Of a stretch of DNA of 64,000 nucleotides, positions 33,466 to 46,289 are shown in pieces. Origin of the DNA: Mytilus galloprovincialis (lineage: Eukaryota > Mollusca > Bivalvia > Mytilida > Mytilidae); the NCBI RefSeq assembly GCF_965363235.1, contig NC_134843.1:66689865-66753864 (forward strand). Direction: 5' to 3'. Within the stretch, counting starts at the first letter, position 1. Every line of letters starts with the position of its first letter. Under the pieces are notes generated by a model. That model worked only from the letters and a program-made list of their open reading frames with translations. It was not told the origin of the DNA and did no database searches. Position numbers and translations under genes: made by a program.

Positions 33466-33984
33466 GCAACAAAAAAAAAAAGAATAATTTTGTTTTATTC
33501 ATTTTTCCCTACTTTGTTACATTAGGGGAAATAACTCAGATAAAAGTAACTTTAAATTTAGAATGTGTAGCAATAAAACGTGTCTGTCGTTAACCCATGT
33601 TTGTCTTTTTCTTTTTCTTGACAGAGATAATGTCCAACGATTAGTTGTGTCGGAGTTTTGAAATACAACTCGGCAACAGGGTTCAATGTGGATCACAAAT
33701 AATCATGTTTAATTTGGATTCGGCTAAAAGGTTAGATACTTCGTCGCCTCACCATCCAAGAACACGTACATACGTACATGTATGATCATTGTATCCTTTT
33801 AGCATTCATATAAGGGATTAATAGTTTTAGGGGATTGTGATTGGTTAAATTTGATCACATGAACGTTTGTATTTACTCACTTTTCAAGGCCGTTTAGAGC
33901 TGAATCTAAGGTATATGTTTTGTTCATGGTTAAAATTCGTATTTGGACAATAATGTTAGTGCAAACTAGTACATGTTCGTCATT

Positions 33985-34060
33985 CAAGAGAGGGACGAAA
34001 GATACCAAAGGGACAGTCAAACTCATAAATCTAAAACAAACTGACATTTAGTTACGAGAG
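33985..34060 (+). repeat. Dispersed repeat fragment
   Basis: GATACCAAAGGGACAGTCAA and ACTCATAAATC.AAAACAAACTGAC. Its complement is at 42600-42700 (TTTGATCATCCCTTTGGTATC). Confidence 0.55.
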
Positions 34061-34361
34061 GCAAGTTTTCTATCGCTCCACATCTATCATTTTTATAAAG
34101 ACACATAACAATTTCTTTTAGTACTGTAGAATGTATGTGTAGGTTCTTTTTATAACTGAACTTGCGCCATGACTGTGAAGTTTTTGATATTTAAACTTTA
34201 ATATACTAACGAAACCTAAGTGTTAATTGACTCATGACCAGCAACAAATATTACATGATATTAAGGACTTGAACAAAGTTTATCTTACCTCCGATACATT
34301 TCCAGGAATATGATTGGTTAAAACCGTCCGCGTGCAAACCGTGTATATTTGATATTAGGTT

Positions 34362-34497
34362 AGTAGGGAGGCGGGACTTATCTCATACACGGTTAGTAGT
34401 GGAGTTACGTCCCTTTATATTCCATATTAGGTAAGAAGGGGGCGGGGCTAATTTCATACACGGTTAGTAATGGTGTTATGTCCCTTTAAAAAAACGG
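34362..34497 (+). repeat. Diverged tandem duplication
   Basis: Two copies of about 70 bp: TTAGTAGGGAGGCGGGACTTA..CATACACGGTTAGTA and TAAGAAGGGGGCGGGGCTAAT..CATACACGGTTAGTA, each ending in TTATGTCCCTTTA or similar. Confidence 0.65.
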
Positions 34498-34721
34498 TAC
34501 AGAGAAAAAATCTTAAAAATTCCAACAGACGAAGAAGTTGATGACTAAGATTGAAATAAATTCATAAAACACATTTAAACCTTACAAGTCGTTATTGTTG
34601 GCATCTGTTTTTGTAGGATCAATGGAAGTATTTTCTTAATACTAACAGTATTAAAGACTTGCTCATTTTGAGAATCACTAGTCTTAATTTCACACGTTCA
34701 GATAGTCGGTAAGATAAATTC

Positions 34722-34861
34722 GTTACATAGTGTGCTAGTGACGTAATACGGTATATATGGGGTCAGTAAATTCCATATGGGGATTCGAGCTTCGCTCTCA
34801 CCCCATATGGAATTTACTGACCCCATATATACCGTATTAGGTCACTAGCACACTATGTAAC
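34722..34861. repeat. Near-perfect palindrome, 60-nt arms
   Basis: GTTACATAGTGTGCTAGTGA starts the left arm and its complement ends the right arm. The loop is about 18 nt (ATTCGAGCTTCGCTCTCA). Only one or two mismatches are seen (ACGTAATACGG against CCGTATTAGGT). It is a hairpin MITE or recent inverted duplication. Confidence 0.85.
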
Positions 34862-37194
34862 TAATAATACTAAATATAAATCAAATCTTTTTCCAACCAA
34901 GGGGAATGTCAACATATCAGTCTGTGGATTAGGTTAGAGTCATAAATCAAGTAAGCGGGCTTCTGCTTAGAATTCGAAGATTTTCAAAATATGTCATCGC
35001 GCCAAATTCCTATTTCGGAATACATAATTAGAGTTCATTTCGGATAAGCTAGATATCGTGTATAATAATCCCCTTTTCGTGTCAGTACCTTTAAAAAGAA
35101 TAATTAATGAAAAAAAGGGGAATGTTATTGTCGAAAAATATGAATACACAGTCGCATGGAACATGAATGAATCAATAATGAAGTTTGCCACTATTACTAG
35201 TAAGATGTTTTTCGAAGAAAAAACGCATGTCGTCCTAAAATATTTTTACTAAATGTCTTTACTTTGGTTGGGCATGTTTCAGTAAAATGCAGAATTTATG
35301 GGTCTGTAATGAGAAAACAAGAAAAGTGGATGTTATGCTAACAACATTTCAATTATACAAAGGGTAACCTAGGCCGAAGATGTCTCTTTTTTGGGGAATC
35401 GTTTACTTTACTGGTGCAAACAATATGTGGGCACATATGAGTTGTAATACTCCACGAAGATACATTCTTTATGCGAACAGATTTCTCTTTAGATAACATC
35501 ATTAAAATACCCGAAAATATGCTATTATTTCTGAATTCAATTTAAAAGCAACTATAAGTTAAATATTACTATGCATTTTGTGCCGGAGGTGTGCTTTTGA
35601 AATGCCTTTTTGTGTTGATTTTGACAGAAATAATAGTATGTTCGATTTATTTCATGAAATTTTGTCAGTTTTCCATACAGTAATTATTCTATAGTAATTT
35701 GTTTAAAAAGTGTGTAATTACAGAATCAAATTGGTAATTGGCAAATAGACTATTTGACTATGTATGTGCGATTAATAGGTAAGCTGTATCTTAAACAAAA
35801 CGTTGGCTATAATCATACATAATATTATTGGTAGTGCTTTTTTTTTTAAATGTCTATACAAACGAGCTTAGACTTGTATAAATAACCTATCAATATAATT
35901 GATTCAAATTGTTAACTGTAATACGTATGGTCAAAACCGGCGTTTTGCATTTGCGCCGATTTTTTCTTTCATTTGCGCCGATTTTTTCTTTCATTTGCGC
36001 CGATTTTTCTTTCATTTGCGCCCATTTTTTTTACAGGTTAAAAAACAAATATAACACATTAGGTAATTAACAGATGTAAATTCGCGCAAATGCTATACTG
36101 TTTAGTAGCGCAAAACAAAGTGAATTCAAATTTGCGCAAATATTTTCACCACGAATAATATATTTTCAACCAGTTAAATATTTACACAATTTCAATTCGC
36201 CGAAAAGTTATAATGCGATTATTATAATATTATTTCACTATGTATCATTCGAAAATGCAAATTTTGAATTATTATTTGTGAAATATAATTTTAGACAATT
36301 TTTAACAACGGAATTCTATTAGTCCATTTCTATTCGTTAATTTTATCAACTACATTGTAAATAAAGATGCATATCCCCAAGACATTTCTCACACAATCTT
36401 AAAGGGCCTATATTTTACCAAAAATATAAAAAAAAAGGATTGAAAATGTCATTTTTCAGCTCCACATTCACTATTTTCCGGAAATAGAAATAAAAATAGG
36501 TGAGTCGAAAATTTGGCGCTTTCTACTCTATTGTCTTTAAAATCACAAAATGGGACGCAGCCTAAACTGAAACAGTGCAAACAATTATACTTAAATCAAA
36601 GGAATTGACAAATGGGATTTATTGACTAAATATACATTTGAAATTTTGCAAATACATGCATGGCTGTACACGGAAACACAAATTAAGCTAGATCTAATAT
36701 TTGATTAGTGAAGTTTCATCATAACATTTTACGAACTAAAATTACACTATATTGATAAAGACTTATCTTGAAATGAATAAAATTGTATTTACAAATAACT
36801 TAAGACTTAGTTGGAGTTTTTTTAATCGACTGTCAGCAATAAAGTACAGTTCCTTCGCTGTGCATGTACTGATTTGTGTCATATAGGGATACTCCAAATT
36901 CTACATTATCTATCATAAATACAAAATACGCAATAAGAACAGAGTATTGATATGTCGGAATTTTAAATGGAATTTAGATGCCACACATGTCTCAACTACG
37001 ATAGATAATATAACAAACAAGAATAAGACTGTTTTATTGTATTACAGACTGAAACCCGAGACATATGATACAATACATATTATATGTTTCTGCTGAAACA
37101 AAATCTAAATGTAGAATATTATTAAAAGAAGTACCTTACCAAGGATTTGTATAGTTAGGCAAATCCTTAACCTTACTAAACAATTATCCGTGCT
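34862..37194. other. Non-coding stretch upstream of Fox
   Basis: AT-rich. Two overlapping opposite-strand frames near 35.1 kb are not credible. The only structure is the small tandem repeat listed below. Confidence 0.45.
35940..36030 (+). repeat. 25-bp tandem repeat
   Basis: Four copies of CATTTGCGCCGATTTTTTCTTT, with the last ones varied. AAATTTGCGCAAAT-like motifs follow to 36150. Confidence 0.75.
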
Positions 37195-37345
37195 AATTAG
37201 ATATAGGAAGATTTTGTATGGTTGCCAATGAGACCACTTTCCATCCAAATAACAATTTATAAAAGTAAATCAGTATTGGTCAAGGTACGGCCTTTAACAT
37301 GGAGCCTTGGCTCACACCGAACAGCAAGCTATAAAGCCCCCCCCC
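37195..37345 (+). repeat. Dispersed repeat family S, copy 4
   Basis: GTTGCCAATGAGACCACTTT, AAAAGTAAATCAGTATTGGT and CATGGAGCCTTGGCTCACAC, then a C-run and A-run. Confidence 0.65.
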
Positions 37346-39240
37346 CCAAAAAAAAAATAGTTATGTAAAACCATGCAAACGGGATGTCCACCAACATTAC
37401 ATTTTATTGAAGAAATAATTACAAAATTTATGAAACAAAGTTGCGGGATTTACAGAAAGTATGCTGTTTTGTCTGAATTAGGAAGATTTACTATATTATT
37501 ACATCAGAGGCCCTTGAGGGCCTCGGGTGTATTGCCATCGCCTAATTTTTCAATTGTATAGGCTATGTTATAATATGCTTGTACTAAAGTTTTGAAGACA
37601 TTAATGATGTTTTACTATAATTGCCTATATTTGATTTAGAGTTACATGTAAAAAATATTTCTGCCTGATTTTCTAGTATTATTTTTTTTAAAGAATGAAC
37701 TAAGCGTATCATTCAAAATAATAAAAAAATATAGGAAGATATATAGTATTACATAAAATGCACGTTTGATTTTGTTGATTGAATGTGGAACAGAAAGTCT
37801 CAGGACAAAAAAAAATCGCTATTCAGTTTTGAGATTATAATTGTTCTTTGATTAAGCAAAACAATAATTTTAAAATATATTATGTTTTCATTTTGAATCA
37901 ATATATATATATAGCAACTTTGTAAAAAAAAAAATAATCATGTAATTGTGACTTGGTGTCAAGAATAATTGATGTTCTTTCAATCTTGGAGTTTTATTAT
38001 ATATTAGTAGTCCCAGATGGAATGGTTAGAATTTGAAAAATCTTAAGGCTTATGAACGATTTCCACTGTAAAATGAATATTTTTAATTTAAAAAATAAAA
38101 ACTTCTCAGGCCCTTCAGTTGAAATAATTTTTATCTCATCTAATACTGTACTATAAGGATTGATGACTACATCATTAGAGTCCAGAGAATATATTTTTTA
38201 GGATTATGAAATAAATGAAAATTTGTAAAATCAAGGATTTGTATATCTTACTATACAAATCCTCAGTAAAATTTAAAAACAATAAGAAAATAAAAATCTC
38301 TTTATAATTTTGCATATCCGTTTATCTGACAATGGAAAAAGTACATTTTGGACCAAGAGAGTCGTGAGTTTTAGTCCCAGGTAAACAAACGAAAAGTAAG
38401 TGGTTGACTTAATATTAACAGAGATATATAATACCAGATATCTGAATATTATACAATATTAAGGAGAACATATATCTGATATTATTTTTAGAGTATTAGG
38501 AGAACTCCTTATATTTACTGAATTTTTATTTGATTCAAATCTACTGTTTGCATTAAAATAGGACTGTGTTTTTGTACCATTTGACTTATTTCATATGAAA
38601 TTTAATGATAGAAGTACTGATAAAAAATAAAAATAATTTAGATTAATCTTAGTTATATTAAAACATAGCGCTGTATGGTCAAAGTTTGTTTTACCGTAAC
38701 AATTTACTTCTTAAAAATATACGATTCAGGACAAAAAAAAAATCAATAATTCAACGTTATTTTCATAAAGTTCACAATATATTTTTTAATATATTTTTAA
38801 TGGTACAAATTAACAGTGGCACGAGTTTACGTTGGTACGTCTTAACTTTTTTGATACGAGTTAACGTGGTACGAGTATTCCGTGGTACGATTTAACTTGC
38901 TTCCCTTACAAGTTGATAACAATTTAACGCTCGGTACATTTTAATTTGTTGTCTTCAGATCGCATTGCTAATTAAAAAAAAATAGGCGATGCTAAATACG
39001 TTTGATGTTATATTGTGTACGCTCGCACCAAATTAAAAAAAAATCAAATTTAGAAAGAATTTATCTTCGTATTGTCTTCTCAAGAAAATATAGCAAAAAT
39101 AGGAATACAAGGTACCTAGAACACAGTATTCAAAGGTTCAAATAAATATGTTCATAGAAAACCAATCTCAATGGTAAAACCAACCTACATAGGAACTGAG
39201 TGTAAATGATAAATATCAACATCAAAATAATAAAATGCAG
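37346..39240. other. Non-coding stretch, no gene seen
   Basis: AT-rich with several poly-A runs. Near 38800-38890 a short repeat of GGTACGAGTTAACGTGGTAC occurs. No exon was found. Confidence 0.45.
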
Positions 39241-39246
39241 TACTTA

Positions 39247-39320
39247 CATATTTCTTTATCAGTCTTTTAGTCTTTAGAATTGAAATGATCTCAAATTTGG
39301 TTGATTCTGTTTATATGGTC
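39247..39320 (-). promoter_or_regulatory. Possible Fox promoter and untranslated first exon
   Basis: On the minus strand, CCATATAAACA (TATA-like) is followed about 25 nt later by TCATTTC (initiator-like), and then by AAATAT|GTAAGTA, a consensus donor at 39247. This would supply the untranslated exon required by the acceptor at 30551. It would make a first intron of 8.7 kb. This is inferred from motifs only. Confidence 0.25.
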
Positions 39321-39923
39321 TATCTCCGTGTCATCAACCATGGGGGAAGCCACACCTTTCAATATTTTACAGCCAAACCGTCGGATATTCCGTGTCAGGT
39401 ACAGGATATTGTATTGTATATTTGTGTATTAGTAAAGTAGGGTCCCAGTAATTAAGGGTTTCATTATCTGATTATACAGATGTGACAAGTCAAGGTGAAA
39501 GGATTTTTGTGGATGACAATGTGTTTTGACTACAATTAAATATTTTAAGTATGGAAAATGAATTAAAAAAAATAATAATTATTTCGAAAGAATTAGAATC
39601 ATAAATTTAGTAAAATAAATATTAGGATTCAAATCATCAATGATTTGTAAAAAAATAAATTCTTGAAATCATTAACAAATGTATTTTTAAAAGGTTTTAT
39701 TCGTTGTACAAAACTAATAATGATCAATAATAAAATCAAGAATTTTATTGATATAACGGAAATAGTTTTCGACATTTAAAAAAAAATAATTTAAAAAAAT
39801 TATCTCCCTTTTCAGTATCAAATAATTATGCAGAAATGGGATTGAGACCAAGAGACCTTTCATATTTTAAAATGCATGAATAGTATTCTTTAAATGGTAT
39901 CTGAAATTCAATGTTTTGTCAAT

Positions 39924-40259
39924 GGCACGATTAAAGAAATAAAAGCAAATTAACCGATATGTGTCCTTTATGTTCAACTAAGTAATCTCAGTCATCCGGC
40001 AATGATTTTATAGTCGACTGTTGGCATACAAATCCATAAACATCCGAATAAAAATTCCCAATAAGACTGTATATCATAATGACTTGTTTTTGGCACGATT
40101 AAAGAAATAAAAGCAAATTAACCGATATGTGTCCTTTATGTTCAACTAAGTAATCTCAGTCATCCGGCAATGATTTTATAGTCGACTGTTGGCATACACA
40201 TCCTAAAACATCCGAATAAAAATTCCCAATAAGACTGTATATCATAATGACTTGTTTTA
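39924..40259 (+). repeat. 168-bp tandem duplication
   Basis: Two nearly identical copies starting GGCACGATTAAAGAAATAAA at 39924 and 40092. Differences are few (AAATCCATAAAC against ACATCCTAAAAC), so the duplication is recent. Confidence 0.9.
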
Positions 40260-42180
40260 TCGACAAGTTTTCGCGAATTTTCCAATTTACTGAGATGCTG
40301 CTTAGTTTTTTGGACGGTTTAATAACGAAAACAAGTTTTGTTCGTGGTTAAAATTATAAAAACAGAAATAAGTCTAAAGTATTTGGCCAATTTTCTATTT
40401 AGTTGTTTCACTCACAGGGCAAACAGTAAAATTTAAAAACGTTGTCAATCATATTCTGCAAATTAAATATTAAATAGTTTAACTTTTTTTCATATATTTA
40501 AAATATTGTTTCGCAATTTCGTGTACATTAAGGGATAAATACCAAAAATGTGTCCCAATCTCTCAAAATGAAGGATTTGGGCAATCTTCAGGTGTTTGTA
40601 ATATGATGACCCGCTAAGAAATAAGCCATAATGTAAAAAACGTTACATGCACACATTGGGTTCTGTGAAACTATGAATTTTAAAAATACAAATTTATATA
40701 ATTTTTGAATAAGGCTCTCGTATGAAATTAAATCAGTTTAATTTGGCCCTACCATCTTTTTACGCAAATATTTATGATTCAATTGCTTAGTCTAATTGTA
40801 CGTCATCTTAGTTTGAAAAGCTTTGTAATTTGCCGAGACTCTGCTTAGTCAGAGAGTCATACTGTTGAAATCTTACTTTCTTCCATAAAAAAAGAATCAA
40901 GTACACCGTAACAATAAAGGCTAATTAGTAGAGAGAACATGACAGCTGCTGTAAAGAAACATATTCATAAATTTCACAGAAATATATTCACTCAATCATT
41001 TCAAAGATGATGACGAATTGATGTTTAATTTGCAGTGGCAAATATCACAAACATATGAGAACAAAAACATGTAAATGTGTTATTGATATGAATCTGGTGT
41101 GAACAAGACTGAAAAGCAACACGAAAATTAAGCGTGCAGTTCACAAGCTTACAGTCTGCAAAATATGTCACCCTGCCATACACATGCTTCCGACTCCGAG
41201 CTTTACGTCTTGCTCTTCCTACTTCAGGCTTAGTTATGCTGTTATGCTGAGCGGAGAAGCAGCAATACAAGCTTTTCGTTGATTGCACAAACGAACACCA
41301 ACACTCGAGGAAACTACTAGTAAACAACCAAATACGTACGGATATTCTTTTCTTATTAGGGAAATAGTCGAAATTTGATTTTGAAAGCTTGAGAAACATT
41401 TAAAAACCCTGTCGTTTTGGATTTTTTTTCTCTCGTCAAATTGTGATTTTAGGAGAGGGTGGTTCTATAGTGATCCCCTATAGTTGTGTTTTGTCGGTAT
41501 GTAAATGTAAAGCAGGATTATACCTGGACAAATTTTTACATTAAACGAGATAATGTGAGACTAGTCGGCGTTAATATTCATGAAACGAGACCAACAGTAC
41601 AAGTGTTGCAAGAAGAACAGGAAGGAACACTTGACCTTTCCCTAGCACCCTTCATTCTAGGAGCTTTCACATTGTTTAACCTTTAGTACTTTGTGTATTT
41701 TTTTTGTACCAAGAGCTTGTTTCCTGTTTGTCTTTTTTCATTGTTGTCACAGAGGTTAATAGGATATAAATATAAAGCAAGATAGTAAAAGAATAATATA
41801 AAAATGTTAATAGCATTCAATTGCCATTGTAGGTTTAAACAAAGATCTTTGACTGTAAGCCTATTGTATATTAAGGCCTTCTGGTTCTTTTTATTTTAAA
41901 CGATAATTTTTAAGCTAAAACTTTTAAGACTCTTTGACTCTCAAGGTAAAATTCGGTGCAAAATTTCATGTGATGGGAAAGCTTATTTCCAGAATGCTAC
42001 CATGTAGGCAAGATATCGTAAAGGATTCTTCTGTTTGGAGAAACTTATAGACAATTGGGTGCAAAAGAGGCATGGATGGGGTTCACAGAAAAATTTAGCT
42101 CCAGTTGTTTCAGAGAAAAAAAAGAGAAACCAACAAAGATGATTTACATCAATGCATAGTAGCCACCACAAATTCTCAAA
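40260..42180. other. Intergenic DNA, weak open frames
   Basis: A 124-codon minus frame at 41399-41025 contains a basic stretch (GRARRKARSRKHVYGR) and many Cys. I find no domain, convincing splice sites or start context, so it is not called a gene. A CTCCGCTCAG/GCAGG|GTGACA pair inside could bound a short exon at most. Confidence 0.35.
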
Positions 42181-42589
42181 GATTGAAACTGAGAAGATAT
42201 TGATATGAAACTAATCTTTTCCTTAAAGTCTTCTTATATTAAGATATAGTGACTTTGCATTTGTCAAATATCGATAGGAGTATTTTTATTTGCCAAGGAA
42301 CATATTCAAGTCAGGTTTGCTGAAAGTTGGACATATGATTTAAGAGATATCTCCTGGAAAATCAAATGTAGACCAAATTTTAGTATGCCCATTGCAATTC
42401 CTTCAAAATAAAATGGTCGTCGTCCTGTAGACCATAATAAAACAAAGTTGGGTTTGACTTAAACACATGGTTCAAAAGATATAATTAGTTTAATAGATTT
42501 TGCCTAGTTACAGAAAGGATGACTTGACAACATTCACCAAAGTATAAGCTGAGTTTGACTAAGTCACACATGAGATTGCTCAGTCTTGG

Positions 42590-42705
42590 TTTGTATATGC
42601 TGTTTGTCTTTTCATTATTTGCCATGGGGTTGTCAGTTTGTCTTCTATCTATGAGTTTGATCATCCCTTTGGTATCCGCCGCCTCTCTTTTACTACTTAA
42701 CTAAC
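42590..42705 (-). repeat. Dispersed repeat fragment (reverse of 33985-34060)
   Basis: Contains GGGTTGTCAGTTTGTCTTCT, GAGTTTGATCATCCCTTTGG and TATCCGCCGCCTCTCTTTTA. Confidence 0.55.
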
Positions 42706-42779
42706 TAGTGTCGCTCACCTTGGTCTATGTGCTTATTGAACAAAGGACACAGATGGATTCATGACAAAATTGTGTTTTG

Positions 42780-43965
42780 GTGATGGTCATGTGTTTGTAG
42801 ATCTAACTTTACTGAACATTCTTGCTGCTTACAAATTATATCTATCTACAATGAACTTGGCCCAGTAGTCACAGTGGGAAATGTTTGTAAAAATTAGCAA
42901 ATTTGATGAAAATTGTTAAAAATTTACTATAAAGGACAGTAACTCCCTAGGGGGTCAACTGACCATTTTGCATATGTTGACTTATTTTTAGGTCTAACTT
43001 TGCTGTACATTTTTGCTGTAACAGTTTATCTCTATCTATAATAATATTCAAGATAAAAACCAAGAGCTGCAAAATTTTCTTAAAATTACCAATTTAGGGG
43101 CAGCAACCAAAACAACGGGTTACCTGAATGGTCTGAAAATTTCAGGGCAGATAGATCTTGACCTAATGAACAATTCTATTCTGTTAAATTTGCTCTAAAT
43201 GCTTCTGTTTTAGAGATATGAGTCAAAAACTGCATTTTACCCTATGTACTATTTTAGCTATGTCAGCCATCTTGGTTCACGGACGGGGTCATCGAACACA
43301 ATTTTAAAAATAGATACCCTGATGATGATTGAGGACAATTTTGGTTAAATTTGTCTTCGAAGTTTTAGAGGAGAAGATTCTTGTAAAAGATGCCAAAATT
43401 TATGAAAAAGTGTTAAAACTTGACTATAAAGGGCAATACCTCCTTAAGTGGTCAACTGACCATTTTGGTCACTGTAAAACTTATTTGTAGATAACATTAT
43501 TGCTGTGTACAGTTTATCTCTATCTATAATAGTATTCAAGATAATAACCCAAAACAGCAAAATTTCCTTAAAATTACCAATCCGGGGCAGCAACCTAACA
43601 GCGAGTTGTCCGATTCATCTGAAAATTTCAGGGCAGATAGATCTTGACTTGATAAATAATTTTACCCCATGTCAGATTTTCTCTAAATGCTTTGGTTTCA
43701 GAGTTCAGTTATAAGTCAAAATCTACATTTTACCCATATGTTCTATTTTGAGCCAGGGCGGCCATCTTGTTTGGCTGGCCAGGTCACCAGACACATTTTT
43801 TAAACGAGATACCCCAATGATTGTTGTGGCCAAGTTTGGTTAAATTTGGCCCAATAGTTTCAGAGGAGAAGATTTTTGTAAAAGTTAACAGACCAAGCCG
43901 GACGACATACTCCAAGTGATGAGAAAAGCTCACTTGGCCCTTTGGGCCAGGTGAGCTAAAAATAA
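42780..43965 (+). mobile_element. Element with two to three internal repeats of ~450 bp
   Basis: The blocks GGTCAACTGACCATTTTG, AACAGTTTATCTCTATCTAT, TTTCAGGGCAGATAGATCTT and CAGAGGAGAAGATT occur twice or more in order. It ends with AAAGCTCACTTGGCCC and GGGCCAGGTGAGCT, a terminal hairpin. It is the same family as 32455-33000. Short open frames in it are not genes. Confidence 0.65.
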
Positions 43966-44155
43966 TTATCATCAATGATGACGGATAGCCAAATTATTTA
44001 TTTCCAAACATATTACTTTCACAGATCGTCCCAGTAGTCAGCATTATGGTGTTGACATGAATATCAATTATATGGTTAGTTTTATAAATTTTCTGTTTCA
44101 TAACTTTGAATTTTTGAAAAACTAACGATTTTCTTATCCAAGGAAAAGATTACCT

Positions 44156-44330
44156 TAGACGTAATTGGCACACATTTTTTGGAATTTGGGTCCCCAATGC
44201 TCTTCAATGTTGTACTTGTTTGGCTTTATAACTATTTTGATCTGAGCGTCACTGATGAGTCTCATGTAGACGAAACGCACATCTGGCGTACTAATTTTAA
44301 TCCTGGGAACTTTGATAACTATCTTATACA
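44156..44330 (+). mobile_element. Hammerhead-ribozyme retroelement, copy 2
   Basis: Parallels 33294-33465: TTAGACGTAATTGGCACACA, TTGTTTGGCTTTATAACTATT, ribozyme, CCTGGGAACTTTGATAACT. The 90-codon frame across it is accidental. Confidence 0.7.
44246..44289 (+). ncRNA. Hammerhead ribozyme, decayed stem III
   Basis: Stem I GCGTCA/TGGCGT, core CTGATGA (44252-44258), stem II GTC/GAC with TCATGTA loop, and GAAA (44272-44275) are intact. Stem III is ACGC-ACAT instead of ACGC-GCGT, which breaks pairing. Cleavage is probably weak or lost. Confidence 0.7.
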
Positions 44331-44870
44331 TGTTACAATTATAACAAAATTAAATAAATTTGAATTTATTCAAAAATCAAGCATAACAATTCCTTTTATA
44401 CAAAACATGCAGGAACTGAGTAACAAAGTTTCTGTATTAAGTATAATATAAAACTTAAAAACATTTATAAATCACATTTGAACCATATACATTTTGACTT
44501 CATACATTAATCTGCTGAAAATAGGTAAAAAAAAATACCTGCTTCTAAATGACAATTGCGTTATGACACTATACATTTTTTTACCACAAATCTTATTCAA
44601 AGGACTTTTATATAATATTTTCATCAAAGCTTCAGGATGAATTACATTTTCTAAATACTTAGTGCCTATTTAAAAAAAAATCAAATCTGAATAAAATAAT
44701 AAATACTTCTCAAAATGTCTCAAAATCAAATTTACAAAATATATTTCTTTTTCTGCGTACCAAATGGTGATTTTCAAACCCTATGGCATCATGCTGAAAT
44801 ATTTTATTATTAGTCAATTTAAAATTAATATTGATGAAATAGTTTAATGTTCTTTATCTAAGAACCTGAT

Positions 44871-44973
44871 ACTGTAAACCAACTTATTTCCGCGGATACT
44901 TTATTTCTTTTTTTTACCCTTTTTGCGAAATTTGAGAAAATAAATCTCTCGCAAAAATTAGTTGGTTTACAGT
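44871..44973. repeat. 103-bp MITE-like inverted repeat
   Basis: ACTGTAAACCAACTTATTT and AAATTAGTTGGTTTACAGT form the ends, with TTTGCGA and TCGCAAA inside. Confidence 0.8.
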
Positions 44974-46289
44974 TATGATTTTTAAAGGGAATCAACACAA
45001 CCTTTTTTATTTTATTAAATGTTTATACTCTTTAATTTAATACATCTTTTTATATAAGTCATAAAACATCAACAATCATAATCCAATAACTGAACAACTT
45101 CAACATATGCAATAACAACAATTCTATAATATGAACAACAATGAACAATACACACTCTTGAGTATAAAATTATAATTTTTGGTAGATTTACTTTAATTTT
45201 TCGAAGGTATGCTAGAATATTTTGTGGGTTTATACATACAAATTTTTTAAGATGTAAGCACAGTTTTCTCCAAATTTTGGAGAAATTGTTATTTCTGAAT
45301 TATAACCAAAACTGAATGTTGACATATCCTAAATAATTTTTTTTGACATTCATATTTAAGTTAACTGAAACATTAGAACAAATGCCTGGGTAATGAATGT
45401 ACATCAGACAACATGACATAGATACTGAAGGTATGCAAAGTGTCCAAATTTTAACATAGTCTATCTCTCTTATGCTTGAATTTATGTAAATAGTTTAAAT
45501 GAATAGATAGGCATCTTTTCTACAAATTAAAAGTTCAAGAAACAAAATATAGAGGTTAATTAATTATAAAGTATGAAAATACACAAAATTGCCCTACAGT
45601 TACAGCTGCATTTAACATATGAATGACTAGACAGTGTTTCAAAAATAAACAATTATTTGAAAGAAATTACCAGAAAGATCATTTACAGAGTGTTTAGCGT
45701 AGCTGCCACTGAACTATTAGAAAGTTGAACTTTTATCATGAAAAATTCATGTTCAGTTTAGGTATAGGATATTTTTTATAAATCAATACAAAAAAAGAAC
45801 ATAAGTTTTAATAATGAATCACCAATATAAAGAATCTACATTCATTATTATAAACATTTCATTAATATTTAGGGTAAACAACTTATAATGTTTACAGTAT
45901 TATTTAAGGATGTTCGCTGCTCAGTTTCAAAATAAATAACTTTTCATAAAACTAGTATGTATTGATAGTGAATAAATTGAGGAATCAAAAAAACAAAAAT
46001 AAATATGCTTGTTTTCGAAATATTAGCCATTGGAATTTTTGCGGGAAAATGTTCTCTCTTGATTTTTCATAGCTTTATCATTGACCAGTTAAAGTTCTCA
46101 AATACTATTAAAAAATAAGTAAAATTGTATAAGACTTTTACAAATGACTTATAATTATAGATGTAAAAGATTTATAAAAAGAAACATGGGGGTTCATGGG
46201 GAAAATTTTTTAAGGCATTCAAATGGATAAAACCAGAGGATTCCGAAAATCTGACAAAAATTCCAAAACATGACAAGCAGACATCCTTA
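44974..46289. other. Intergenic AT-rich DNA, no gene seen
   Basis: No exon-like frame, RNA gene or clear element was identified. Confidence 0.45.

Noticed and set aside
41025..41399. 124-codon minus frame with Arg/Lys stretch
   Set aside because: No domain, start context or convincing splice pair; Cys/Phe-rich composition as expected from AT-rich antisense DNA.
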